From assembly GCA_021323695.1 (NCBI GenBank), contig JAJPKN010000037.1, positions 78,463 to 142,462 of the forward strand: a stretch of DNA of 64,000 nucleotides, in the 5' to 3' direction. The notes below the pieces were generated by a model. The model ran no database searches. It was not told the origin of the DNA and worked only from the letters and a program-made list of their open reading frames with translations. Of this stretch, positions 8,195-16,462 are shown one piece after another. The number at the start of each line of letters is the position of its first letter. The first letter of the stretch is position 1. A program made the position numbers and the translations under genes. Source of the DNA: Actinomycetota bacterium. Lineage in GTDB: Bacteria > Actinomycetota > Acidimicrobiia > Acidimicrobiales > Palsa-688.

Positions 8195-9386
8195 GGTCGC
8201 GGAGGCGGCCAAGCGCCTCGAGGGCGTCATCCGCCCCACGCCTGCGGCTGCTTCGGCGGTCCTTTCCAGGCTCCTGGGCCGTCCCGTGCTGGTGAAGCCC
8301 GAGCACTTCCAACGCACCGGTTCTTTCAAGATCCGAGGTGCCTACAACCGGGTGGCGGTGCTGGCCGACGGCGGCCGGCACACGGAGGTGGTGGCTGCTT
8401 CGGCAGGCAACCATGCCCAGGGCGTAGCTCTGGCTGCCTCTCTTTGTGGCTTGCCATCGAGGGTGTTCATGCCCGTCGGCGCGTCCTTGCCCAAGGTCGA
8501 GGCGACCCGTTCCTACGGGGCGGTGGTCGAGCTGTGCGGTAGCTCGGTCGACGACGCCATCGAGGCCGCCCGCGGTTATGTCGCCGGCCACCCGTCGGCC
8601 TTTTACGTACCGCCCTTCGATGACCCTCTGGTCATAGCCGGGCAGGCGACGATCGGCCTGGAACTGGCGGCCGAAGTGCCCGAAGCCGAGACGGTTGTCG
8701 TGCCCTGTGGGGGAGGAGGCCTCATGGGCGGGGTGGCCGCAGGTTTGCGCTCGGCTGGGTCGGGTGCCCGGGTGGTGGGGGTGCAGGCCGCCGGAGCCCC
8801 CCCCATGGTCGCTGCCTTGGCTCAAGGCCGGCCCGTGGACGTGGGCCCGGTGGAGACCATGGCCGACGGCATTGCCCTGCGCAGCGTGTCCGAGCTCACC
8901 CTCGAGCACGCCCGGCAGCTGGTGGACGAGGTCGTGACCGTGAACGAGGAGGAGATCAGCCGGGCTGTGCTCCTCTTGCTCGAGCGTTGCAAGTGGGTGG
9001 TCGAACCGGCGGGCGCCGTCGGCCTCAGCGCGCTGCTGGCCGGTCAGGTGGCTGGCACCGGCCCCGTCGTCATCGTGGTATCGGGGGGCAACGTGGACCC
9101 ACTGCTGCTCATGCGGCTGATCGAGCACGGGCTCACTGCCGCCGGCCGCTACTTCATGGTGCGGGTGGTGCTGGCCGACAAGCCGGGCTCGCTGGCCTCG
9201 CTGACCGCGGCTCTGGGGGAGCTCGGGCTCAACCTGTTGACTGTGGAGCACCGGCGCTCCGGGGCCCCTATAGGAGTGAGCGAAGTCGAGGTGGTGATCA
9301 CCCTCGAGACCCGCGACCCGGCCCATCGCGACCGGATCGTGCCTGCGCTACAAGAACGCGGCTTTAGAGCAGAGGCCTACCGCTGA
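8175..9386 (+). CDS. ilvA: Threonine dehydratase (threonine ammonia-lyase) with C-terminal ACT domain
   Basis: PLP enzyme that deaminates L-threonine to 2-oxobutanoate. The PLP lysine is in SFKIRGAYN (Lys52), the phosphate-binding glycine loop is CGGGGLMGG, and SGGN lies near the C-terminal side of the catalytic domain. Residues about 330-403 form a single ACT domain, the short architecture of the catabolic/biosynthetic TdcB-IlvA type. The GTG at 8175 is chosen from the frame because it starts just before the conserved helical N-terminus; it overlaps the last 20 bases of sufC. Whether it serves isoleucine synthesis or threonine catabolism is not decided by context; no ilv genes are near. Confidence 0.9.
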   Translation: MVVSPTEVAEAAKRLEGVIRPTPAAASAVLSRLLGRPVLVKPEHFQRTGSFKIRGAYNRVAVLADGGRHTEVVAASAGNHAQGVALAASLCGLPSRVFMPVGASLPKVEATRSYGAVVELCGSSVDDAIEAARGYVAGHPSAFYVPPFDDPLVIAGQATIGLELAAEVPEAETVVVPCGGGGLMGGVAAGLRSAGSGARVVGVQAAGAPPMVAALAQGRPVDVGPVETMADGIALRSVSELTLEHARQLVDEVVTVNEEEISRAVLLLLERCKWVVEPAGAVGLSALLAGQVAGTGPVVIVVSGGNVDPLLLMRLIEHGLTAAGRYFMVRVVLADKPGSLASLTAALGELGLNLLTVEHRRSGAPIGVSEVEVVITLETRDPAHRDRIVPALQERGFRAEAYR

Positions 9387-9788
9387 CAGCCCCACTGGCG
9401 CTGACGACCCCGGTTGCGCCGTCATGTACGCCACCGCCCAGGCAGTGCCGGCCTCGACTGACAGCCCCGCCACCTCTGACAACCCCGGTCGTGCCTGCGG
9501 TGGCGGACGAAGCCGGCTGCGCCCGCCGGCCGCGTGGGGGGGCGAAGCACCCGGTTCGCGCCCATGGGCCGCAGGCCGCCGACCAGCACGGGACCAAGGC
9601 GGGCCGCCATCTGCCTCCGGCGGGGGCTGGGCCTCCGTCCGGCGCGAGCCGGGCGGGCTGGGCCTCCGGCACTAGCCGGGCGGGCTGGGCCTCCGTCCGG
9701 CACCAGCCGGGGGGACTGGGCCTCCGGCACTAGCCGGGCGGGCTGGGCGGCCCGCGGCCTGCTCAGGCCTCCTTGGTGCGTCAGAAGG
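9387..9788. repeat. 400-bp gap with 27-31-bp tandem repeats
   Basis: No convincing gene. From about 9647 to 9750 a unit of the form agccgggcgggctgggcctccggcact (27 bases, one copy 31) is repeated about four times; the first part of the gap contains diverged copies of ctgacagcccc. The array lies between the 3' ends of convergent ilvA and sodN. Confidence 0.7.
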
Positions 9789-10208
9789 TCAGGCCTTCTT
9801 GGTCTCCCAGAAGATGCGGTCTATCTCCGCTATCTGGCGCAGCAGGTCGTCGGCCACGGCGACGTCGGTGGAGTGCTTGGCCTCGCCGGCGGTCTTGGTC
9901 GCCTTCCAGAACAGCTCGTGCAGCTGTGGGTACTTCTCCAGGTGGGCAGGCTTGAAGTAGTCCGTCCACAGTACCCACAGGTGGTACTTGACCAGTTCGG
10001 CGCGCTGTTCTTTGATGATGAGGGCCCGGGCCCTGAACACCTCGTCGTTCGAGGCGTGGTACTTCTCCATGATGGCTTTCACGGACTCGGCTTCGACCTT
10101 CGCTTGCACGGGGTCGTAGACCCCGCACGGCAGGTCGCAGTGAGCGTGGACGCTCCCGGGCTCGCTAACCCGGTCAGCCAGGGACAGCAAACGTGACAGC
10201 AAAGTCAT
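9789..10208 (-). CDS. sodN: Nickel superoxide dismutase precursor
   Basis: Dismutates superoxide using a Ni ion held by the N-terminal hook of the mature protein. HCDLPCGVYDP (His23 to Pro33 of the precursor) is the nickel-hook signature: His1 and Cys2 of the mature chain and Cys6 are the metal ligands. The 22-residue leader must be removed by a protease so that His becomes the N-terminus. The remaining sequence (about 117 residues) is the helical-bundle domain and matches the family length. A strong AAGGAG lies upstream of the ATG. The protease gene sodX starts 290 bases away in the opposite direction. Confidence 0.97.
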   Translation of the reverse strand: MTLLSRLLSLADRVSEPGSVHAHCDLPCGVYDPVQAKVEAESVKAIMEKYHASNDEVFRARALIIKEQRAELVKYHLWVLWTDYFKPAHLEKYPQLHELFWKATKTAGEAKHSTDVAVADDLLRQIAEIDRIFWETKKA

Positions 10209-10405
10209 TGACGAGGCTCCTTGGTCCTGTGTTGTGGTGCCATGGGTGTCGTGTGGTACAGGTGCCGTGTGCTACCAATGTCGTGTGTTGCCGATGTGGC
10301 GTGCTGCGAGCCCGACGTCGCAGGCACGACGCGGGCACGGCCAACCGACACGCTACATTCCCGGCAGCGCCAAGCGTCCGGCTGGGCCCGCGGCCCCGCA
10401 CCAAC

Positions 10406-10419
10406 GTAGCGTACGCTAC
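10406..10419. promoter_or_regulatory. Perfect 14-bp palindrome between sodN and sodX
   Basis: gtagcgtacgctac reads identically on both strands. It lies in the 290-bp divergent region between sodN and sodX, about 200 bases before the sodN start and 80 before the sodX start. It is a candidate operator. It does not match the Streptomyces Nur box closely enough for an assignment. Confidence 0.45.
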
Positions 10420-10498
10420 CTTGTCCCCCTGCTGGTAGTACGGGGTTGCGCTGCTGGCAGCACGGGGTCCCCCTGCCGGTAGTACAGGGCGCCGGACA

Positions 10499-10969
10499 GT
10501 GCCCCGTGCCGGGCAGCACCCCCCGCAGGCCAGTGCCCCCTCGGCAGGTGGCCCTCCCCGCTCGGTCCTGGTCACTGGCGCCGGTCTGCTGGCGGTGGCC
10601 GTGCCCGCCGGCCTCCTGGTTGCCTGGGCCCTACGGCGTTGCGAGAGGGTGGTGGTACGGGGCCGCAGCATGGAGCCAGGGCTGTTGCCGGGCGACCGGC
10701 TCCTTGTCTGGAAAGGGTGGGGCTCCCGTTTGGCTGTCCGCCCCGGGGACATCGTGGCCGCCCGCGACCCGCTCCAAGCGGGCCGCCGAGTAGTGAAGAG
10801 AGTAGCGAGCGTCGGGGCTGACGGTGTGGTGGTGCTGGGTGACAACGCTGAGGCCAGCACGGACAGCCGCGACTACGGCCCCCTGGCCCCGAGCGAACTT
10901 GTGGGCCGGGCTGTTTACCGTTACTACCCGCCAGAGCGGGCCGGACGGCTGAGACGGATGGGCCAGTAG
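10499..10969 (+). CDS. sodX: Nickel-SOD maturation protease, S26 signal-peptidase family
   Basis: A 156-residue S26-family peptidase with one N-terminal membrane segment (about residues 23-44). The catalytic serine is in VRGRSMEPGLLPGDRL (near residue 56) and the general-base lysine in VVKRV (near 100); GDNAEASTDSRDYGP is the third family motif. Its short length and position next to sodN identify it as SodX, which removes the SodN leader to expose the nickel-binding histidine. GTG start at 10499. The gene is divergent from sodN here, so a shared control region (10209-10498) is likely. Confidence 0.92.
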   Translation: MPRAGQHPPQASAPSAGGPPRSVLVTGAGLLAVAVPAGLLVAWALRRCERVVVRGRSMEPGLLPGDRLLVWKGWGSRLAVRPGDIVAARDPLQAGRRVVKRVASVGADGVVVLGDNAEASTDSRDYGPLAPSELVGRAVYRYYPPERAGRLRRMGQ

Positions 10970-10992
10970 CCTGGGGCCGGTGGGGTGCAGCC

Positions 10993-11316
10993 TTGGCTGA
11001 CTTCGTCCAAGAGATGGAGGCCCAGGGATGGCCGGTGTCGGTCTGGGGGAACCCTCCGGGTGACACCTATGGCCGGCACGCTCATCCCTACAAGAAGATC
11101 CTTTGTTGCCTGGACGGGTCCATCGTCTTCCACACGAGCGAGGGCGACGTTGCCTTGGTAGCCGGGGACCGTTTGGTCCTGGAAGCCGGGGTGGAGCACT
11201 CGGCCACCGTCGGCCCACAGGGAGTGCGTTGCGCTGAGGCGCACCTGCCCGTCCCTACGGCAATATCCATTCCTTCAGGTACTGTTCCCGGCGTTCCGCC
11301 CAGTCCTCGGACGTGA
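10993..11316 (+). CDS. Small cupin-domain protein
   Basis: A 107-residue single-domain cupin. The metal-site residues are in GRHAHPYKKIL (His29 and His31 region) and the second cupin motif VAGDRLVLEAGVEHSA (about residues 56-71). Substrate unknown. The start is TTG 10993; no in-frame ATG or GTG lies close upstream. It begins 23 bases after sodX on the same strand and may be co-transcribed. The last 62 bases overlap the 3' end of the convergent acetyltransferase gene, so the final 20 residues, which are poor in family features, may be read-through tail. Confidence 0.75.
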   Translation: MADFVQEMEAQGWPVSVWGNPPGDTYGRHAHPYKKILCCLDGSIVFHTSEGDVALVAGDRLVLEAGVEHSATVGPQGVRCAEAHLPVPTAISIPSGTVPGVPPSPRT

Positions 11317-11881
11317 TGGCGTAGCGGACGTGGTCCTCCCAGACCCCGTTGATCTCGAGGTAGCGGAGGGCAGTGCCCTCGTTGCGTAGCCCGAGCTTTT
11401 CGGCCACGCGGATACTGGCCTTGTTGCGGGGGATGATGGACGCCTGCAGCCGGTGCAGCATGAGGTCCTCGAAAGCGAACCGGCACACGACTGCAAAGGA
11501 CTCCGGTATATAACCGTGGCCAGCCATGGCCTGGTCTATCCAATACCCGACGTACGCGTTTTGGAAAGGCCCTCGCTGCACGGATGACAGGTTTATCTCG
11601 CCTGCGAAACGCTCCGAGCGCTGGCCCACGAAGACCCCGAAGCCGTAACCGGTACCGAGCTCGCGCTCTCGCAAGCGGGCGCTGCAGCGGGCGGCGAAGG
11701 CCCGCCTGTCGTTCACAGCATCAGGCTGACCGGGCACCGGCCGGGGCTCCCATTTGACCAACCAGTCACGGGACCGGGTCCTCACCTCGCGCCAAGCCTC
11801 GAAATCGCCTACCGCGAGGGGTCGTAGCAGCACCCGCTTGCCCCGTAGCTCGGGGTAAGTGCTGTGGCCCCAGCTCACCAA
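11255..11881 (-). CDS. GNAT-family N-acetyltransferase, RimJ-like
   Basis: A 208-residue acetyltransferase of the RimJ/RimL type that acetylates protein N-termini or similar amines with acetyl-CoA. RGKRVLLRPLAVGDFEAW is the usual N-terminal strand; GYWIDQAMAGHGYIPES (about 125-142) is the acetyl-CoA-binding region, and NKASIRVAEKLGLRNEG is the conserved last helix. Length is typical. The actual substrate is unknown. It is convergent with the cupin gene, with a 62-bp overlap. Confidence 0.88.
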   Translation of the reverse strand: MVSWGHSTYPELRGKRVLLRPLAVGDFEAWREVRTRSRDWLVKWEPRPVPGQPDAVNDRRAFAARCSARLRERELGTGYGFGVFVGQRSERFAGEINLSSVQRGPFQNAYVGYWIDQAMAGHGYIPESFAVVCRFAFEDLMLHRLQASIIPRNKASIRVAEKLGLRNEGTALRYLEINGVWEDHVRYAITSEDWAERREQYLKEWILP

Positions 11882-12704
11882 GCCGATGCTAGTGCCCCCT
11901 CTGGGGCCTTACCCAGTTGGCCACCCTATCTGGTGCGCCTCCCCCCAATAGCAGCTGCGGGCCACCGGCCCCCGGCGGTGCAGGACCCCCGGCGGTGCAG
12001 GGCCCCTGGCCGGCCGGGCCCAGCCGAGCCAGCGTCAGCCGGGCCCAGCGGGACCAGCTCCCAACGGCATGGTCCAGGCAGTCTCGTGCCCGTCGGCCAG
12101 CTTCTGCATAGCGTTGGCTCTTACAGCGGCTCAGCGTGTACAACCTGGCCCTAGGCGTGCGCCGGGACGGCCAGCGCCGGCCTTGGGCCAGCTAGCGCAG
12201 GCGGGCTGGCCGGGTAGCAGCCTGTCTATGGCGCGCCCTCGGGCCCGCGCCCTCGGGCCCGGAAGTGCCGGTCAGGACGGTTGCCTCTAGCACGGGCTCA
12301 GGCACCAGCAGGCACCTCGGCTCGGGGCAGGCCAGCTCGGCGGGCACTTCGTCGCCCGAGTGCAGCCAGCAGGCCGCCTGGCGAGATGGCCTGGGCAAGA
12401 AGGCCAGCGGGGGCTCGCTGGGGCGGCAGCGCGGCTGGGCCAGTGGCAGTGGGGGTGGGACTTGCAGCCCTGGGGAAGCGAGCGGGGGCCGGGGGGTGCC
12501 CGGGGTATGCCGAGGAGCTTCGCCCGTTGCCCGTGGAGGGAGGGGGAAGAACTGGCTAACCAGAACTGGCTAACCAGTGGCTATAGGGGTGGCGCGGGCA
12601 GGCCAGGAGCTGGTCGGCGCTGGCCCGTTCCACGACCCGCTCGGCGTACATGATGCCTATGGCCAGGGCCAGCCAGCCCCAGCCCTAGGCCCCCAGCCCC
12701 AGCC
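11882..12704. other. 820-bp gap without a supportable gene
   Basis: Several reading frames exist but none has recognisable family features. Short repeats of ggcggtgcagg near 11970-12000 and a duplicated aactggctaaccag near 12550-12575 are present. On the minus strand near 12580-12670 a short hydrophobic stretch (LALAIGIMYAERVVERA) could be the remnant of a membrane-protein gene, but it meets a stop soon after. The gap ends in 20-bp tandem repeats next to ppx. Confidence 0.5.
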
Positions 12705-12733
12705 CTAGGCCCCCAGCCCCAGCCCTAGGCCCG
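12673..12733. repeat. 20-bp tandem repeat at the 3' end of ppx
   Basis: agccctaggcccccagcccc is repeated about 2.6 times. The array runs through the ppx stop codon and contributes the last residues (AGLGLGLGA) of that protein. Confidence 0.8.
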
Positions 12734-13754
12734 CCCCAGGCGGTGCAGGGCCACCGGCCAGCAGGGACAGAGCCAACCCGTCCAGGATGTCGGCTTCGGA
12801 CACGATGCACTCGTCGAAGCCGAAGTGCGACATCAAAGTGGCGAGGACCAGGGCGCCTCCGACTATCGCAGCCGCCCGGGCCGGTTCGATCCCCGGCCTC
12901 GAAGCTCGGTCGGAAGAGGCCAGCCCTGCCAGCTCCGTCAACGCCTTTTCGACCGCCAGCCTCGACAACCGGTAGTGGTGGACTGCCTGGCGCTGGTAGG
13001 CGTACAGGCCTTGGTCATAACAGGCCAAGGCCGAGACCGTGCCCGCCAACCCAACGAGCGTGACTGCACCGCCCAGGGCGGGGGCGGACGCCCTCGCGTG
13101 CGCGAACTGGGAGTGGAGCCACCGAGAAGCCCGGTCCAGCTCAACCGGCGCGGGTGGGTCCGTCCGCAAGAACCGCTCGCTGACGCGTACGCAACCGAGG
13201 TTGAGCGACCGGGCGTAGTCGGGCGGCTGGCCGGCTGAGCCACCAACTGCCAGCTCGGTGGAGCCGCCGCCGATGTCGACCACCAGCCAAGGAGGCGGGG
13301 TGTCCTCGGCCAGGCTCGCCGTCGCGCCCACGAACGACAACGCCGCCTCTTGGTCGCCGCTCAGGAGCTCCACTTCAGTGCCCACAACCTGGCTCGCGGG
13401 CAGGCAGAACGCGCCCCGGTTGGCACTGTCCCGCAGCGCGGAGGTCCCCACCATGCGGACGCGTCCCACCTTCAGCTGGTCCATGATGCCCCGGTACTCA
13501 CTGAGCACGGACAAGGCCCGCTTCACCGCTTCGGGCTTCAGGTGCCCCGACGCGTCCACTCCTTCGCCCAAGCCGGTGATGCGTGCATGCCTGGCCAGTG
13601 CTGTCCCCTGGGGGGAGCACACGAGCAGCCGGGTCGAGAGGGTCCCGCAGTCTATGGCAGCGACGTTGCCCCGCTCAGCCTCTTGAGGCGGGGCTGAGGC
13701 GTCGCCCGGACAGGGTGTGCCCTTTCCGGGGGTGGCCTGCTGAAGGTGCTCCAC
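12705..13754 (-). CDS. ppx: Ppx/GppA-family exopolyphosphatase
   Basis: Hydrolyses polyphosphate or pppGpp from the end; member of the actin-like ATPase superfamily. NVAAIDCGTLSTRLLV (N-terminal phosphate loop), VVDIGGGSTELAVG and the C-terminal SEADILDGLAL are family motifs. An ATG at 13823 would add 23 Arg/Gly-rich residues and overlap the upstream gene by 68 bases; GTG 13754, directly after the DUF501 stop at 13756, is chosen and leaves a 349-residue protein. Some 30 residues still precede the conserved domain. It is the last gene of the ftsB-DUF501-ppx cluster, a common actinobacterial arrangement. Confidence 0.9.
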   Translation of the reverse strand: MEHLQQATPGKGTPCPGDASAPPQEAERGNVAAIDCGTLSTRLLVCSPQGTALARHARITGLGEGVDASGHLKPEAVKRALSVLSEYRGIMDQLKVGRVRMVGTSALRDSANRGAFCLPASQVVGTEVELLSGDQEAALSFVGATASLAEDTPPPWLVVDIGGGSTELAVGGSAGQPPDYARSLNLGCVRVSERFLRTDPPAPVELDRASRWLHSQFAHARASAPALGGAVTLVGLAGTVSALACYDQGLYAYQRQAVHHYRLSRLAVEKALTELAGLASSDRASRPGIEPARAAAIVGGALVLATLMSHFGFDECIVSEADILDGLALSLLAGGPAPPGAGLGLGLGA

Positions 13755-13755
13755 G

Positions 13756-14310
13756 CTAGGTGCCGGCTCCCACGCCGGCCTGCCCAGCGGCCTGCCGGCC
13801 AGGCTGCCCACCGACCTGCCCACCGCCCTTTTGGGCCTGCCCCCCTGAACCGGCCCATTGGCGCGAGCTCAACTGCTGGGAAGCAAGCCGCTGGTCGACC
13901 CACCGCCCCACGGGGTCGTCCCCTCCTGCGAGGTACCAGGCGTAATGGGCATGCAGGCACTTCACTCCCCTCCTGGCTCCTCCGACCCCGCCCCGGGGCC
14001 GTGGGCCTACCCAGTCAGCCGGCAACGCCCGGTCCCGCTCCGCCGCGTAACGCTGGTGAGCTGCTCGCAGCTGGTCGGGAGCCACCGTCGCCTCGGCTTC
14101 CCGGCAGCCGCCCTCTGCCTCCAGGCGGTCCACTGCCCGTTTGGCTTGCTTGCCGACCAACCAGTAGCGGGTAGGCATGGGGGTGCCGTCGTCCAGCAGG
14201 GGTGCGTTGCGGATCACCACGGGCTTACCGGCGCCGTCCCTGACCACGACCTCAAATTGGCCGCGCGGCTCCCGGCCGAGCAGTTCGGTGACTGCACCTA
14301 GGTCGGTCAC
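13756..14310 (-). CDS. DUF501 family protein
   Basis: A 184-residue protein of the actinobacterial DUF501 family, function unknown. RYWLVGKQ (about residues 48-55) and GVKCLHAHYAWYLAGGDDPVGRWV (about 115-138, quoted in two halves: the conserved part is KCLHAHYA and GGDDPVG) are the family hallmarks. The last 35 residues are Gly/Gln-rich repeat and look like a disordered tail. It lies between ftsB (3-bp spacing) and ppx (1 bp), so the three are almost certainly one operon. Confidence 0.92.
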   Translation of the reverse strand: MTDLGAVTELLGREPRGQFEVVVRDGAGKPVVIRNAPLLDDGTPMPTRYWLVGKQAKRAVDRLEAEGGCREAEATVAPDQLRAAHQRYAAERDRALPADWVGPRPRGGVGGARRGVKCLHAHYAWYLAGGDDPVGRWVDQRLASQQLSSRQWAGSGGQAQKGGGQVGGQPGRQAAGQAGVGAGT

Positions 14311-14313
14311 CCG

Positions 14314-14688
14314 TCAAAGGTAACGCCAAAGCTCCAGGTACGAGTACCAGGGGGTGTGCTTGGCCATGGCTCGTGGGGCCCTGGGTGCTGGGGCGGGTGG
14401 GCTGGGCAGCACCGAGAAGGCCTGCTGGCCGGGTGAGACGAGGCCAAACTCCTGGCGGGCCAGGCGCTCGATGGTGGCATCGCTGTGGAGGGACTTGACC
14501 TCAGCTGCCAGCTTGGAGTCTTCCGAGCGCAAGGTGGCCACCACCTGGCGTTCTGCGGCGATGGCATGCTGTTGCTGCAGGTAGGTGCGGGTAGGGAAAA
14601 CGAACGCGTAGCTGGCCCCAGCCACTACCGCGAGCAGTACGAGGCTCCTGGCCATCCTCCGTGCCCTGGTCTTCAACCGAGCTCGCAT
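14314..14688 (-). CDS. ftsB: Septum formation initiator family protein (FtsB/DivIC)
   Basis: A 124-residue bitopic membrane protein of the divisome. One membrane segment (about residues 12-30, ARSLVLLAVVAGASYAFV) is followed by a coiled coil (about 36-70, YLQQQHAIAAERQVVATLR) and the motif ERLARQEFGLVSPG that is typical of FtsB/DivIC. The ATG at 14688 is chosen; a longer frame from 14859 adds 57 basic residues without family features. First gene of the cluster with DUF501 and ppx. Enolase, a usual upstream neighbour, is absent. Confidence 0.9.
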   Translation of the reverse strand: MRARLKTRARRMARSLVLLAVVAGASYAFVFPTRTYLQQQHAIAAERQVVATLRSEDSKLAAEVKSLHSDATIERLARQEFGLVSPGQQAFSVLPSPPAPAPRAPRAMAKHTPWYSYLELWRYL

Positions 14689-15068
14689 CCCCTGCCGTAC
14701 AAGTGGTGCTCCTGTTGCACAAGTGACAACTGTGACTGGAGTGAGACGAATGGCAACTCTAGGCGCTTGCCCAGCCAACTGCCAGCAACATTGCCGGCCG
14801 GGGCGACGGACGGGGGCTTTGCGCCTCGCCCTGGAGCCGGGCAAAGGCCCCTCCGCCAAGCGCCGTCCGTCTCCAGCCCCTCGCTCGGGCCATCGGCCCG
14901 CAGGGGCCCGCAGGGCCCGTAGGGCCCGGAAGCAGCCCCCTGTCCCGGGCTTGGCTCCCCGGTGCCCGCCCGTAGCCCCCCTGCCCTCGGGGAGGCTCGT
15001 TCACCCCAAGGAGGCCCCCCTCACCCCCAAGGACGCCCGCCTCCAGTCCCCGCGGCGGTCGGCCCGTC

Positions 15069-15093
15069 TGAGTAAGCGCTTAGGTAAGCGCTG
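15069..15093. promoter_or_regulatory. Tandem LacI-type operators upstream of a sugar ABC ATPase
   Basis: tgagtaagcgcttaggt contains the perfect palindrome taagcgctta (15073-15082). A second copy of the core, gtaagcgctg, follows 12 bases later. The central AAGCGCTT matches the core of many LacI/CcpA-family operators. The ATPase gene starts 68 bases downstream, so repression relieved by a sugar effector is a reasonable inference. Confidence 0.6.
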
Positions 15094-15160
15094 TCTGGGC
15101 TGGCCATATGGAAAGCCTGGGAGCAGTGGGGATAACCTGGAGCAGGACTTAGGAGGTGCC

Positions 15161-16357
15161 ATGGCAACTATCACCTTGGAAAAGGTTTCCAAGGTCTACC
15201 CGAACGGCTTGCCGGCGGTGACGGACTTGGACCTGGAAGTGGCCGAAGGGGAGCTGATGGTCCTTGTCGGCCCGTCCGGCTCGGGCAAGACGACTGCTCT
15301 GCGGATGGTCGCCGGCTTGGAGGACATAACGTCGGGGACTCTCCGGATGGGTGGCCAGGTGGTCAACGACTTGCCGCCCAAGGACCGCAATGTCGCCATG
15401 GTGTTCCAGAGCTATGCGCTCTACCCCCACATGACGGTGGCTGAGAACATAGGGTTCGCGTTGAAGCTGCGCAAGATGCCCAAGGACCAGATCAAGGCCA
15501 AGGTACGTGACGCGGCGCAGATGCTGGGGCTGACCGACTACCTCAACAGCAAGCCGGCTCAGCTGTCGGGCGGCCAGCGCCAGCGGGTGGCCATGGGGCG
15601 GGCCATCGTGCGCGAGCCATCGGTGTTCTTGATGGACGAGCCACTGTCCAACCTCGATGCCAAGATGCGGGTGCAGATGCGAGCCGAGATATCCCGCATC
15701 CAGCGCCGGGTGGGGGTAGCGACCATGTACGTCACCCACGACCAGACCGAGGCCATGACGATGGGCGACCGGGTCGCCGTGCTGCACATGGGGCGCCTAC
15801 AGCAGTGCGGTACTCCTCAGATGCTCTATGAGCGACCAGACAACATCTTCGTAGCCGCCTTCATCGGGTCTCCGGCCATGAACCTTTACGAGGCCGGCAT
15901 CTCCTCCGATGGTGAGCAGGTCGTCATTGGCTCGCAGTCCCTGGCCCTGCCCCGCGGCCTCCTCGAGTCCCGACCTGGGCTGGCCGCCATGAAGGGGCGC
16001 AAGGTCGTGGTCGGTATACGGCCAGAGCACCTCTCCGATGCGGCGCTGGCTCCGTCGCCAGGCCCGGGTACCACGCTGTACGCCGATGTCGAGCTCATCG
16101 AAGCGCTGGGCCACGAACTGGAGGTGCACTTCTTGATCGACGCCACTCGGGCCCGTTCCGAGGAGGCGGCAGCCGCCCAGGAGACGGCTGACCTGGGTGG
16201 GGCACCGGCCCTCACGATGGCCGGGGCCAAGTCGGAAGGAGTCGCCCGGGTGTCGCCCCGCTCGCAACTGAAGGCCGGTTCTCGGGCCGCCTTCGTCGTC
16301 GATACCGAGCACCTCCACTTCTTCGACCCCGACACCGGGGCTGCCATCTGGAACTAG
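15161..16357 (+). CDS. MsiK/UgpC-type sugar ABC transporter ATP-binding protein
   Basis: A 398-residue ATPase of the CUT1 carbohydrate-importer class. Walker A GPSGSGKTT (about residues 39-47), Q-loop in VFQSYALYPHMTVAENI, signature LSGGQRQRVAMGRA, Walker B VFLMDEPLSNLD, and the switch His in VTHDQ are present; the C-terminal 150 residues form the regulatory TOBE region (VGIRPEHL). AGGAGG lies 4 bases before the ATG at 15161; the frame is open much further upstream, but that part is Arg/Pro-rich and not conserved. No permease or binding protein is nearby, which fits a shared ATPase such as MsiK that serves several importers. Confidence 0.93.
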   Translation: MATITLEKVSKVYPNGLPAVTDLDLEVAEGELMVLVGPSGSGKTTALRMVAGLEDITSGTLRMGGQVVNDLPPKDRNVAMVFQSYALYPHMTVAENIGFALKLRKMPKDQIKAKVRDAAQMLGLTDYLNSKPAQLSGGQRQRVAMGRAIVREPSVFLMDEPLSNLDAKMRVQMRAEISRIQRRVGVATMYVTHDQTEAMTMGDRVAVLHMGRLQQCGTPQMLYERPDNIFVAAFIGSPAMNLYEAGISSDGEQVVIGSQSLALPRGLLESRPGLAAMKGRKVVVGIRPEHLSDAALAPSPGPGTTLYADVELIEALGHELEVHFLIDATRARSEEAAAAQETADLGGAPALTMAGAKSEGVARVSPRSQLKAGSRAAFVVDTEHLHFFDPDTGAAIWN

Positions 16358-16462
16358 GGCGACTGGTACCACCGCCACTCGGAGGCTGAACCTCAGGGAG
16401 GTTGCCCACCACAGGGCGTCGGGAGGTTGCCAGGGCGTCGGGAGGTTGCCCGGTACCGCGAC

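Noticed and set aside
7932..9326. 464-codon minus-strand frame
   Set aside because: Lies antisense to sufC and ilvA, both with complete motifs; typical shadow in GC-rich DNA.
10209..10498. Nur binding site
   Set aside because: No sequence close to the Streptomyces Nur consensus; only an unassigned palindrome is present.
12580..12670. Membrane-protein gene on the minus strand
   Set aside because: A short hydrophobic stretch reads well but is cut by stops and lacks a start; kept only as a remark in the gap entry.
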